Made by a program: the position numbers and the translations under genes. Below are positions 1 to 7,708 of a stretch of DNA of 64,000 nucleotides, piece after piece. Source of the stretch: Streptacidiphilus sp. ASG 303 (GTDB lineage Bacteria; Actinomycetota; Actinomycetes; Streptomycetales; Streptomycetaceae); NCBI RefSeq assembly GCF_020991365.1, contig NZ_JAJLRA010000001.1, forward strand, positions 300,142 to 364,141, given 5' to 3'. Position 1 is the stretch's first letter, and each line of letters starts with the position of its first letter. The notes under the pieces are model-generated. The model searched no databases, was not told where the DNA came from, and saw nothing but the letters and a program-made list of their open reading frames with translations.

Positions 1-703
1 AGCAGGCCAGGACGGCGGGGCTGCCCCAGCCCCAGTCGGGGGCCTTGACCAGCCCGAGGGAGAGCGCGCCCACGGCGGCCAGGAGGAGGCCGGCGCCGGC
101 GAGGTCGGGCAGCGGGGCGACCCGGTCGTGCCGGGTGCCGGGGACGGTCAGGGCCGCGGCGGCGAGGGCGGCGAGGCCGATCGGCACGTTGACGAGGAAG
201 ACCCAGCGCCAGGACGCCTCGACCAGCAGGCCGCCGGCGACCGGTCCCGCGGCGGCGGCGAGGCCGCCGGCGGCCGCCCAGATGCGGACCGCGCGGCTGC
301 GGCGCTCGACCGGGACCGCGACGAGCAGCAGGCCCAGGCTGGTCGGGGTGAGCGCCGCGGCGCCCACGGCCTGCACCCCGCGGAAGGCGACCAGGGTCCA
401 CAGGCCGCCCGCGGCGGCGCAGGCCGCGCTGCCGAGGGTGAACAGCGCGAGCCCGGCGAGGAACCCGGCCTTCTGGCCGAAGCGGTCGGCGAGGCGGCCG
501 AGGGGCACCAGCAGGGCCGCGTAGAGGATCGCGTAGGCGTTGAGGACCCAGCTGAGGTCCGAGAGGGACCCGCTGCCGAACTCGCGGCCGATGTCGTCGA
601 AGGCGACGTTGACGATGAACAGGTCGAGGCCGGCCATGAAGGCGGCCGTGGAGAGCACCGGGAGGATCCAGCGGGTACGCCCTGCCTGGCTATGGATTCT
701 CAT
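1..703 (-). CDS. MFS drug-efflux transporter (DHA2 type), 3' end outside window
   Basis: Proton-driven membrane efflux pump, N-terminal 234 residues only; the gene continues past the window start. The reverse-strand translation begins MRIHSQAGRTRWILPVLSTA and shows the MFS motif A region (GRLADRFGQKAG) between the second and third membrane helices and the motif C-like stretch AAGPVAGGLLVEASWRWVF of 14-helix DHA2 exporters. The ATG lies inside the right arm of an inverted repeat and is preceded by TTGTGG-17-TAGCCT-7 nt, so the transcript is probably leaderless. The divergent HxlR-type gene is its likely repressor. The substrate cannot be told from sequence. Confidence 0.85.
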   Translation of the reverse strand, partial: MRIHSQAGRTRWILPVLSTAAFMAGLDLFIVNVAFDDIGREFGSGSLSDLSWVLNAYAILYAALLVPLGRLADRFGQKAGFLAGLALFTLGSAACAAAGGLWTLVAFRGVQAVGAAALTPTSLGLLLVAVPVERRSRAVRIWAAAGGLAAAAGPVAGGLLVEASWRWVFLVNVPIGLAALAAAALTVPGTRHDRVAPLPDLAGAGLLLAAVGALSLGLVKAPDWGWGSPAVLAC

Positions 704-708
704 AGCCA
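687..708. promoter_or_regulatory. Inverted-repeat operator between MFS and HxlR genes
   Basis: TGGCTATG-N6-CATAGCCA, a perfect 8-bp dyad. A second TGGCTATG half-site lies at 722-729, followed by CATGCCA. The right arm contains the start codon of the minus-strand MFS gene, so a bound regulator would sit on the translation and transcription start of the pump. HxlR-family proteins usually bind such dyads; assigning it to the adjacent regulator is inference. Confidence 0.7.
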
Positions 709-710
709 GA

Positions 711-739
711 AGGCTAGATGCTGGCTATGCATGCCACAA
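711..739 (-). promoter_or_regulatory. Leaderless promoter of the MFS gene
   Basis: On the minus strand TTGTGG (739-734), 17-bp spacer, TAGCCT (716-711), then 7 nt to the ATG at 703. The expected transcription start coincides with the start codon. Confidence 0.6.
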
Positions 740-769
740 GCCAGAAACGGCCGGAGATACCGTGGAGCC

Positions 770-1354
770 ATGGAGACCGATGCCATGCGCCTGGAGGGCG
801 CCCTCGCCGACCGGGACGCGTGGACCGCGGACCGCTGCTCCCTCGACCGGGCCGTCCAGGCGGTCGGGAGCCGCTCCGCCCTCCTGCTGATGCGTGAGGC
901 CTTCTACGGCACGCGCCGGTTCGACGACTTCGCCCGGCGCGTCGGCATCACCGAGGCCGTGACCGCGTCCCGCCTGCGGGAGCTGGTCGCCGCGGGCCTC
1001 CTCGAACGGCACCCGTACCGGGAGCCGGGGCGGCGCACCCGCCAGGAGTACGTCCTGACCGAGCGGGGCCGGGACCTCCTCCCGGTGGCGCTGGCCTTCA
1101 TGCGCTGGGGCGACCGCCACCTCTCGGGGCCCGAGGGGCCCCCGGTCCGCCTCACCCATCACGGCTGCGGGGCGCCCGTGCAGGTCCACGTGTGCTGCGA
1201 CGCGGGGCACGAGCTGGCCGTGGACGAGGTGGCCGCCGCCCCGGGCGGGCGCGACCGCCCCGAGGACGGGGACGACGGGGACGGCCGGGGCGCCGACACG
1301 GGCGGGAATGGCGGCGCGGGCGGGGACGGCGGCGGGGAGCGGCCGGCCCGGTGA
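770..1354 (+). CDS. HxlR-family winged-helix transcriptional regulator
   Basis: DNA-binding regulator of 194 residues. The N-terminal part carries the HxlR signature: a Cys in RCSLDRAVQAVGSRSALLLM, then FYGTRRFDDFARRVGITEAV as helix-turn-helix, and a wing ending RQEYVLTERGRDLLPV. The C-terminal 60 residues add a segment with His and Cys (HHGCGAPVQVHVCCDAGHEL), as in HxlR proteins with a small metal-binding-like tail, then a Gly/Asp-rich end. Start at the ATG reading METDAMRLEG; the frame is open far upstream but that part is antisense to the pump gene. Divergent from the MFS gene with 66 bp between starts, so probably its local repressor; the inducer is unknown. Confidence 0.85.
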   Translation: METDAMRLEGALADRDAWTADRCSLDRAVQAVGSRSALLLMREAFYGTRRFDDFARRVGITEAVTASRLRELVAAGLLERHPYREPGRRTRQEYVLTERGRDLLPVALAFMRWGDRHLSGPEGPPVRLTHHGCGAPVQVHVCCDAGHELAVDEVAAAPGGRDRPEDGDDGDGRGADTGGNGGAGGDGGGERPAR

Positions 1355-1525
1355 CGCGGGGCGGGCCCGGACCGGGGGCGCACATCGGCGGAGGAGCCGC
1401 CAGGCCCACCGGGCGGGGGCCGGTCCGCCGGACGCGGGCCGGCGGGCCGGACGCCGGAGACCGCCGGACCGCCGCCCCGCGCGGGTGGTCCGCCCGCCGG
1501 GGTGCGGCGGGCGGCCGGGGGCGGC

Positions 1526-2746
1526 CTACTGCTCGCGCATGCCCCACGGGGAGCCGTAGGCGGTGAGCAGGTCCAGGAAGGGCCGGGCCGGGAAGGACTC
1601 GGGGCCGAGCACGCCGGCGCCGCTCCACGCGCCGGTCGCCAGCAGCTCCAGGGCGACGACGGGGTTGACGGCGGTCTGCCACACCACGGCCTGGCAGCCG
1701 TACTCCTTCATCGACCACTGGTTGTCGACCACGTGGTAGAGGTACACCTCGCGCGGCCGGCCGTCGCGGGTGCCCTTCACCCAGGTCCCGGCGCAGGTCT
1801 TCCCGTGCATGCGCTCGCCGAGCGCCGCCGGGTCGGGCAGGCAGGCGGCGACCACGTCGCGCGGGGAGACGCGGACCGGGCCGTCCGGGCCGGGGACGGT
1901 GACGGGCTCGGTGCGGTCCAGGCCGAGGCGGTGGAGGACCTTGAGGGTGGCGATGAAGTCCTCGCCGAGCCCGTACTTGAAGGTGACCCGCCGCGCGTCG
2001 ACCGCGCGGGGCACGAGCAGCACCTCCTCGTGCTCGACGTTGACGCACTCGACCGGGCCGATGCCCTCGGGGAAGTCGAAGACCTCCGGCTCGCTGAAGG
2101 GCTCGGTGGTGAAGAAGCCCCGGCCGGCCTCGTAGACCACGGGCGGGTTGAGGCACTCCTCGATGGTGGTCCAGATGCTGAAGGACGGGGCGAAGTCGTG
2201 GCCCTCGACGGTGAGGTCCGCCCCGTCGCGGACGCCGACCTCCTCGATCTCGTCGAAGAGCTCGTCCGCGGCGTGGCGGGCGAAGACGTCGGACAGGCCG
2301 GGCTCCACGCCCATGCCGACCAGGGCGAGCCGGCCGGCCGCCTCCCACTCGGCGGCCCGCGCGAACTGGTCGTCGCCGAGCTTGACACCGCACTCCTCGT
2401 ACGGGCGCTCGGGGTGCGGGTGCGAGAGCGACATCGCCATGTCGAGGTAGTGCGCCCCGGTCTCCAGGGCGGCGTCGAAGAGCGGCATGACGAACCGGGG
2501 GTCGGCGGCGTTCAGCAGCACGTCGCAGCGGTGCTCCACGAGGAGGGCGGCGACCGCCGCCCGGTCCGAGGCGTCGACGGCCGCGGCGGTGAACCGCCTC
2601 CCCTCGTCGCCGAGGGCGGCGACGGCGGTCTCGGCGCGGGCGGGGTCGCGGTCGGCGACGACCATGTGGCCGAGGAAGGGGCGGCGGGCCGCGATCCGGG
2701 TGATCGCGGTCCCGACGCCCCCGGCTCCGACGAGCAGTACACGCAT
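1526..2746 (-). CDS. Saccharopine dehydrogenase-family oxidoreductase
   Basis: NAD(P)-dependent dehydrogenase of the saccharopine dehydrogenase/carboxynorspermidine synthase superfamily, 406 residues. The N-terminus has a Rossmann fold (VLLVGAGGVGTAITRIA), an acidic residue ending beta-2 (VVADRD) and the family motif region DVLLNAADPRFVMPLFDAAL. The C-terminal half matches the LYS9-like catalytic domain (FSIWTTIEECLNPPVVYE, YLYHVVDNQWSMKEYGCQAVVWQT). GGAG lies about 7 nt before the ATG. Divergent from a TetR gene. It could act in lysine or polyamine metabolism; no partner genes are nearby, so the substrate is not known. Confidence 0.88.
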   Translation of the reverse strand: MRVLLVGAGGVGTAITRIAARRPFLGHMVVADRDPARAETAVAALGDEGRRFTAAAVDASDRAAVAALLVEHRCDVLLNAADPRFVMPLFDAALETGAHYLDMAMSLSHPHPERPYEECGVKLGDDQFARAAEWEAAGRLALVGMGVEPGLSDVFARHAADELFDEIEEVGVRDGADLTVEGHDFAPSFSIWTTIEECLNPPVVYEAGRGFFTTEPFSEPEVFDFPEGIGPVECVNVEHEEVLLVPRAVDARRVTFKYGLGEDFIATLKVLHRLGLDRTEPVTVPGPDGPVRVSPRDVVAACLPDPAALGERMHGKTCAGTWVKGTRDGRPREVYLYHVVDNQWSMKEYGCQAVVWQTAVNPVVALELLATGAWSGAGVLGPESFPARPFLDLLTAYGSPWGMREQ

Positions 2747-2904
2747 GGGGCATCTCCGTTCCGGGGTCTTCCGACGAGGCGCGGCGGCCTCCGACGGAGA
2801 GGGAACGCCACACCGTCGGCGAACGTCAATGGGGTTGGCATAAGGTGGACGCGGGCCCGCCGCCGGTGCGGGCCGGTCCGGGGACCGGGAGCGGAGGGGC
2901 GGCC

Positions 2905-3729
2905 GTGGCCAAGCAGGTGGTGCCGGAGTCGGACCGGCGGCGGCGCCGCCCGACGAAGCAGGGCGGGGTGCTCTCGCACGCGCTCATCGTGGAGACGGCC
3001 CTGCGGATGCTGCGCGAGCACGGCAGCGGCGGCCTGACCGTGCGGCGGCTGGGCACGGCCCTGGGCGCAGACCCGAGCACGCTGTACCGGTACTTCCGCG
3101 GCATCGACGAGCTGACCCTGGCGATCGGCGACGAGCTGGTGGGGCGGGCGCTGCGGGGCTGGGAGCCCTCGGGCGCCTGGCGCGCCGACCTGCGGGAGCT
3201 GGGCCTGCGCATCCACTCCGCCTACCTGGCCCACCCGCAGGCGGCGGTGCTGACCGCGAGCCGCGTCACCGGCCGGAGCCACGAGGTCGCCGCGGACGAG
3301 GCGGTCCTCGGGCTGCTGCGCACGGCGGGCTTCCCGGACGCCTCCGCCGTGCGGATCTACCAGGCGTTCATCGACCAGAGCCTCGCCTTCGCGGCCCTGG
3401 ACGCGGCGTCGCTGGCACTGCCCGACGCCGCGCGGCGGGCCGACGAGGAGGTGTGGCGGGCGACGTACGCGCGGCTGCCCGCCGAGTCCCACCCGCACAT
3501 CGCCGCCACCGCCCACCTGCTGGTCGAGCGGATGAACCGCAGCGCCTACCCGACGGCGCTGGAGATGCTGCTGGACAGCGCCGAGGCGCAGCTCGCGGCG
3601 GTCCCCGGGCGCGCCCCGGGGGCGGGGGGCCGCACGCCGGGGCGGTCCGCGCCCCGGCGCGGCGGCGGGACCGCGCCGCAGGCCGGCCCGCGCGGCGGCC
3701 GGCCGGGCCGGCTCGGCGGGGACGGGTGA
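2905..3729 (+). CDS. TetR/AcrR-family transcriptional regulator
   Basis: One-component DNA-binding repressor, 274 residues from this GTG. The helix-turn-helix region lies near residues 30-75 (SHALIVETALRMLREHGSGG, then TVRRLGTALGADPSTLYRYF) with the usual Tyr-Arg-Tyr-Phe ending. The rest is a helical ligand domain, closing with a low-complexity Pro/Gly/Arg tail. An upstream GTG at 2845 is also in frame but overlaps a likely -10 (TAAGGT, 2841-2846); GGAGGGG before 2905 favours this start. Divergent from the saccharopine-dehydrogenase-like gene, which it may control. Confidence 0.82.
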   Translation: MAKQVVPESDRRRRRPTKQGGVLSHALIVETALRMLREHGSGGLTVRRLGTALGADPSTLYRYFRGIDELTLAIGDELVGRALRGWEPSGAWRADLRELGLRIHSAYLAHPQAAVLTASRVTGRSHEVAADEAVLGLLRTAGFPDASAVRIYQAFIDQSLAFAALDAASLALPDAARRADEEVWRATYARLPAESHPHIAATAHLLVERMNRSAYPTALEMLLDSAEAQLAAVPGRAPGAGGRTPGRSAPRRGGGTAPQAGPRGGRPGRLGGDG

Positions 3730-3827
3730 GCAGGGGTTCGGCGGCGCGGCCGCGGTGCGGGTCCCCCGGGAGGTGAGGGGAGGCGGAGGGGGCCGCCCGG
3801 GGGCCGCCGCCCGCCGCGGCGATTGGC

Positions 3828-3840
3828 TAGGGTCGAGGGC
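3828..3840 (+). promoter_or_regulatory. Leaderless -10 element for the S4 protein gene
   Basis: TAGGGT at 3828-3833 followed by 7 nt and then ATG at 3841. No Shine-Dalgarno sequence fits, so this places the transcription start at the start codon. Confidence 0.6.
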
Positions 3841-4218
3841 ATGGCTACGGACGAGGGGCCCGTGCGGGTCGACAGCTGGATCTGGTCCGTGCGGCTGGTC
3901 AAGACGCGCGCGCTGGCCGCCGCGGCGTGCCGGGCCGGGCACGTCCAGGTCAACGGCGACCGGGTCAAGCCGGCCCACGCGGTGCGGCCGGGGGACGTCG
4001 TGCGGCTGCGCCAGGAGGGCCGGGAGCGGGTCGTGGTGGTCTCGCGGCTGGTGCGCAAGCGGGTGGGGGCGCCGGTCGCCGCCGAGTGCTACGTCGACAA
4101 CAGCCCGCCGCCGCCCGCCCGCGAGGAGGCCGCGGCGGCCGGCGTCCGCGACCGCGGCGCGGGGCGGCCCACCAAGCGCGAGCGGCGCGACCTGGAGCGC
4201 CTGCGGGGCGGCCGCTGA
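3841..4218 (+). CDS. S4-domain RNA-binding protein (Hsp15/RlbA-like)
   Basis: Cytoplasmic RNA-binding protein of 125 residues. The S4 fold spans about residues 8-70: RVDSWIWSVRLVKTRALAAA, then CRAGHVQVNGDRVKPAHAVR and GDVVRLRQEGRERVVVVSRL. The tail ends in the basic GRPTKRERRDLERLRG typical of bacterial Hsp15 homologues, which in E. coli bind 50S subunits carrying stalled nascent chains. An ATG six codons upstream is in frame, but the TAGGGT element ends 7 nt before this ATG and makes it the likely leaderless start. A ribosome-rescue role is inferred from family. Confidence 0.88.
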   Translation: MATDEGPVRVDSWIWSVRLVKTRALAAAACRAGHVQVNGDRVKPAHAVRPGDVVRLRQEGRERVVVVSRLVRKRVGAPVAAECYVDNSPPPPAREEAAAAGVRDRGAGRPTKRERRDLERLRGGR

Positions 4219-4325
4219 GGCCGCGGCGCAGGGCGCGCCGGACGCGGGGGGCGGCCGGCGGAGCCGCAGGGCGGGCCGCACGGGGGGCCGGGGAGAGGGC
4301 TGCGGGCCGGGTCGGATCCGGCTGC

Positions 4326-4337
4326 TAGGGTCCGCGC
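4326..4337 (+). promoter_or_regulatory. Leaderless -10 element for the DinB-like gene
   Basis: TAGGGT at 4326-4331 followed by CCGCGC and then ATG at 4338: a 6-nt gap and no ribosome binding site. Confidence 0.6.
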
Positions 4338-4841
4338 ATGACGAAGGGGAGGCCGCTGACCGGCGGCGAGAAGGAGATCCTGCACCGGGCGCTCGACCGG
4401 CACCGCGACGCGGTGCTGTGGAAGATCGAGGGCCTGGACGACGAGCGGCTGCGGCGGCCGATGACCCCGTCGGGGACGAACCTGCTGGGCCTGGTCAAGC
4501 ACCTGGCGGGCGCCGAGCTCGGCTGGTTCTGCGAGGCCTTCGGCCGGGAGACCGGCCCGCTGCCCTTCGACCTGGACGCCGACGAGGAGTCCGACCTGCG
4601 CGTGGAGCCGCACGAGTCGACGGCGGACGTCGTGGCGTTCTACGCACGCGCCCGGGCCGCCGCGGACCGGACGATCGCGGAGCTGGACCTCGACGCCGTC
4701 GGCACGGCCTGGTTCGGCGACGCGGTGTCGCTGCGCTTCGTCCTCGTCCACATGGCGACGGAGACCGCGCGGCACGCGGGCCACATGGACGTCCTGCGCG
4801 AGCTGGCGGACGGCGCGACCGGCGACCACCGCCGGGGCTGA
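4338..4841 (+). CDS. DinB-family protein (DUF664 type)
   Basis: Four-helix DinB/DUF664 protein of 167 residues. Family hallmarks are the N-terminal helix ending in the LLGLVKHLAGAELGWF region, whose His is a metal ligand in this fold, and a C-terminal helix SLRFVLVHMATETARHAGHM supplying two more His residues. These positions suggest an intact three-His metal site. Actinomycete members are mostly uncharacterised; some act as thiol-dependent transferases or hydrolases with mycothiol or bacillithiol. The gene is monocistronic and leaderless. Family assignment is strong, the reaction is not known. Confidence 0.85.
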   Translation: MTKGRPLTGGEKEILHRALDRHRDAVLWKIEGLDDERLRRPMTPSGTNLLGLVKHLAGAELGWFCEAFGRETGPLPFDLDADEESDLRVEPHESTADVVAFYARARAAADRTIAELDLDAVGTAWFGDAVSLRFVLVHMATETARHAGHMDVLRELADGATGDHRRG

Positions 4842-4908
4842 GGCCGGCGCCGGGGTCCGGCCGCGGCGGCGGGCCCGCGGGCAGGGGGCTTCTCACCCCG
4901 GGCTATAT

Positions 4909-4937
4909 TTGCTTGTTCATTCCAGAACGGCTACGGT
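4909..4937 (+). promoter_or_regulatory. Promoter and probable autoregulatory operator of TetR gene
   Basis: TTGCTT (4909-4914), 17-bp spacer, TACGGT (4932-4937), then 6 nt to the ATG at 4944, so probably leaderless. The spacer contains a short dyad, GTTC-N6-GAAC, suited to repression by the encoded protein binding between -35 and -10. Confidence 0.6.
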
Positions 4938-4943
4938 GAAGCC

Positions 4944-5519
4944 ATGGCACGCACCCGGGAGTTCGACACCGACCAGGCGGTCGAGCGCGCGATGGACCTG
5001 TTCTGGCGCCGCGGCTACGCGGCGACCTCGATGCAGGACCTGATCGCGGAGCTGGGCATCGGCAGCGGCAGCCTGTACGCGGCGTTCGGCTCCAAGGAGA
5101 AGCTGTACGCGCTGGCGCTGGAGCGCTACTGCTCCCGCAACGCCGGCGCGCTCATCGCCCACCTGGAGTCGGCCGAGGAGGTCCGCCCCGCCCTGCGGGC
5201 GGCGCTCACCGCCATGGCCGAGGCCGACCTGTGCGACCCCGAACGCGGCTGCCTGATGGTCAACGCCGCCACCGAACGGGCCTCCGACCCGGCCACCGCC
5301 GACCGCGTCGCCGCCACCATGCGCCTGGTGGAGTCCACCCTCGCCGGCGCCCTGGAGCGCGCCCGCGCCCGCGGCGAACTCGCCCCGGACAAGGACCCCG
5401 TCGCCCTCGCCCGCTTCCTCACCACCTTCATCCAGGGCATGCGCGTCATGGGCAAGGCCCGCGCCGACCGCACCTTCCTCGAGGGAGCCGTCGAGGCCGC
5501 CCTGACCACCCTGGACTGA
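4944..5519 (+). CDS. TetR/AcrR-family regulator
   Basis: Repressor of 191 residues. Residues 1-60 form the HTH: FDTDQAVERAMDLFWRRGYA, then TSMQDLIAELGIGSGSLYAA and FGSKEKLYALALE. The ligand domain resembles the group with GCLMVNAATE near the middle and FLTTFIQGMRVMGKARADR near the end, often found beside short-chain dehydrogenases or reductases. It lies 119 bp upstream of the SDR gene on the same strand, which is the obvious target besides itself. The ligand is unknown. Confidence 0.88.
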   Translation: MARTREFDTDQAVERAMDLFWRRGYAATSMQDLIAELGIGSGSLYAAFGSKEKLYALALERYCSRNAGALIAHLESAEEVRPALRAALTAMAEADLCDPERGCLMVNAATERASDPATADRVAATMRLVESTLAGALERARARGELAPDKDPVALARFLTTFIQGMRVMGKARADRTFLEGAVEAALTTLD

Positions 5520-5638
5520 GCCGGCCCGCGGGTCCGGGACCCCGCCGGACCGGCCCGGGAACCCGGGTGCCCCGGTGGCCGTTCGGACCGACTGCGCCTG
5601 TCCTTATTTTGTATCAATCAATCCATAAAGAAGCGGCC

Positions 5639-6454
5639 ATGGACCTGCCCCCCACGGGCAAGACCGTCGTCGTCACGGGCGCAAGCCGCGGCATCGGCCT
5701 CGCCGTCGCCCGCGCCTTCGCCGCCGAGGGCGCCCACGTGGTCGCCGGCGCCCGCAACCCCGGCCCCGGACCCGGCCCCGGCCCCGGCCTGGAGGAGCTC
5801 GCCGCCTCCCACGGGCTGGTCCCGGTGGCGGGCGACCTGGCCACCGCCGAGGGCGTGGAGCGGCTCGTCGCCACCGCCGTCGGGCGCTTCGGCGGCGTCG
5901 ACGTCCTCGTCAACAACATGGGCGTCCTCCACCCCCGCCTGGGCGGCTTCCTCTCGGTCACCGACGAGGACTGGCTGACCACCCTCAACGCCAACCTGAT
6001 GAGCGCGGTGCGCGCCTGCCGTGCCGCGCTGCCCTCCCTGCCGGCCTCGCGCGGCTCGATCGTCACCGTCAGCTCGGTCAACGCCTTCCTGCCCGACCCG
6101 GGGATCATCGACCACACCGCGGCGTCCAAGGCCGCCCTGACCAACTTCTCCAAGGCCCTGTCCAAGGAGGTCGGGCCGCAGGGCGTCCGCGTCAACACCG
6201 TCGCCCCCGGCCCGGTCTCCACCGACATGCGGGTGGGCGAGGGCGGCCTCGCCCAGCAGGTCGCGGCCGCCACGGGCGTGGACCCCGACACCGCGCGGGA
6301 GCAGATCATCGAGGGCGCGGGCGGCTTCGCCACCGGCCGCTTCACCCGCCCCGACGAGGCCGCCGACCTCGTCCTCATGCTCTCCGGCGACCGCACCGCC
6401 AACATCACCGGAACCGACGTCACGATCGACGGCGGCCTCGTCAAGACCCTCTGA
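5639..6454 (+). CDS. SDR-family oxidoreductase lacking the catalytic Tyr
   Basis: Short-chain dehydrogenase/reductase of 271 residues. The cofactor motif TGASRGIG is at residues 13-20, NNMG at 92-95, catalytic-type Ser at 145-146 (VTVSS), and the C-terminal IDGGLVKTL is normal. At the active site the expected Tyr-x-x-x-Lys reads Thr160-Ala-Ala-Ser-Lys164 (DHTAASKAAL), so Tyr is missing while Lys is kept. A Gly-Pro run (PGPGPGPGPG) follows the NADP-binding region near residue 41. The ATG follows an AT-rich leader. Probably under control of the upstream TetR gene. It may be catalytically altered or inactive. Confidence 0.86.
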   Translation: MDLPPTGKTVVVTGASRGIGLAVARAFAAEGAHVVAGARNPGPGPGPGPGLEELAASHGLVPVAGDLATAEGVERLVATAVGRFGGVDVLVNNMGVLHPRLGGFLSVTDEDWLTTLNANLMSAVRACRAALPSLPASRGSIVTVSSVNAFLPDPGIIDHTAASKAALTNFSKALSKEVGPQGVRVNTVAPGPVSTDMRVGEGGLAQQVAAATGVDPDTAREQIIEGAGGFATGRFTRPDEAADLVLMLSGDRTANITGTDVTIDGGLVKTL

Positions 6455-6566
6455 GAGCCTCTCCGCGAGGCGCTCCGACCCCGTCGGCCGCCGGGCGGCC
6501 CGGCCGCGCCCGGCAGTCCGGCGTCCCTGAACCGCGGCCTGCCCGGCGCCCAGGGCGGGCCGCGGT

Positions 6567-7370
6567 TCAGCGACGCGTGACGAACAGGCTCTGCACGCTG
6601 CGCCCGATCGGGCCCCGCTCGTCGTGGAGCGCGGCCTCGGCCATGCCGAGCCCGGCGTCGTCGACGCCCGTGCGCGCGTCGAGGCAGACCCACTCGCCGA
6701 CCGGGTGGCGGTGCAGGTGGACCGTCAGATCGGGGTTGACGAAGACGTGGGAGGCGAAGTCCAGCACGTTGCTGACGCCGTTGCCGGAGTCCGCCGCCAC
6801 CAGCACCCGCTCCAGCGGGGAGGTCTTCTCCCCCGCGACCAGGGGCACCCTCATCCGCATCCAGCAGGTCGCGGGCCCGCGGCCGAGGAAGGAGCCCGCG
6901 GCGAACCGGCACTCCACGGCCGTGTGGTAGCCGGTCTCCCACGGCACCGGGTAGAAGGGCTCCGGCTCGGCCTCCCCGGGCCCGGGGAGGGCGGGGCCGG
7001 GCGCCACCGCCGGGTGGGCCCCCGGCTCGGTGCGGATGCGCAGGGCCGTCGCCCGCATCACCTCCGCCTCCCCGTCGGGACGCAGCGACGCCTCCACCAG
7101 TTCGGTGCCGCGGCCCTGGCGCAGCAGCCGGGTCTCCACCGTGAGGGGGCGGATCGGGACCGGGCGCAGGATGTCGAAGGTGACGCGCGCCAGCCGCATG
7201 TCCTCCCGGGCACCGGGGCGGTCCTGGACGGCGCGGCCGAGGAGCGCCGCGGGCGGTCCCGCGTGCTGGGTGTGCGGACTCCAGGGGCCCCGGGTGAGGA
7301 GGGTGGGCCGGAAGCGGTCCTCGGCCACCCGCTCGAAGAACGCCTCGGCGTCGCTGTCCGGTTCGCTCAC
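6567..7370 (-). CDS. Acyl-CoA thioesterase-like protein (double hotdog)
   Basis: Predicted cytoplasmic thioesterase of 267 residues with two hotdog halves, like TesB/3-HotDog proteins of actinomycetes. Recognisable parts are FRPTLLTRGPWSPHTQHAGP near the N-terminus, RVTFDILRPVPIRPLTVETR in the first half, and FLGRGPATCWMRMRVPLVAG then SNVLDFASHVFVNPDLTVHL in the second half. The GTG start is preceded by GGAGGAG at 7-8 nt; the open frame further upstream is not used. It would hydrolyse acyl-CoA; chain length is unknown. No operon partner. Confidence 0.82.
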   Translation of the reverse strand: MSEPDSDAEAFFERVAEDRFRPTLLTRGPWSPHTQHAGPPAALLGRAVQDRPGAREDMRLARVTFDILRPVPIRPLTVETRLLRQGRGTELVEASLRPDGEAEVMRATALRIRTEPGAHPAVAPGPALPGPGEAEPEPFYPVPWETGYHTAVECRFAAGSFLGRGPATCWMRMRVPLVAGEKTSPLERVLVAADSGNGVSNVLDFASHVFVNPDLTVHLHRHPVGEWVCLDARTGVDDAGLGMAEAALHDERGPIGRSVQSLFVTRR

Positions 7371-7562
7371 GGTTCGGCTCCTCCACGAGTCCGGCGGGGC
7401 ACCGCCGACCGTCGGCCGCCGGACGGCACGGGAGACGCTACCCGCCGGTAGCCGTTCTGTCACCGCCCCGCCGGGGCGGGGCCGCGGCAGGCCGCGAACC
7501 GATCCGGTCGAAGAGCGACACCGCAAGGTCGATACCCATCGGCAAGAGCCAGAAAATGCGCG

Positions 7563-7591
7563 CTGGAAAGGCTTTTCGTAATCTTTTCCAG
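7563..7591. promoter_or_regulatory. Dyad and promoter region upstream of the PAS-GAF gene
   Basis: CTGGAAA (7563-7569) and TTTCCAG (7585-7591) form a dyad around an AT-rich centre in a locally low-GC stretch. A -10-like TAGAAT lies further on at about 7646-7651, before the gene starting at 7709. Binding protein unknown. Confidence 0.4.
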
Positions 7592-7708
7592 GCAGGGCCG
7601 CCGTCTTTCACGGACAACGGATAAGAACCTCCGTCCCCCCCTAGAATCTGCGCGCAGGACGTGTGTGCACGGGGCGAGTGGATACGCGATGAGAAGGCAG
7701 TCGCACAG

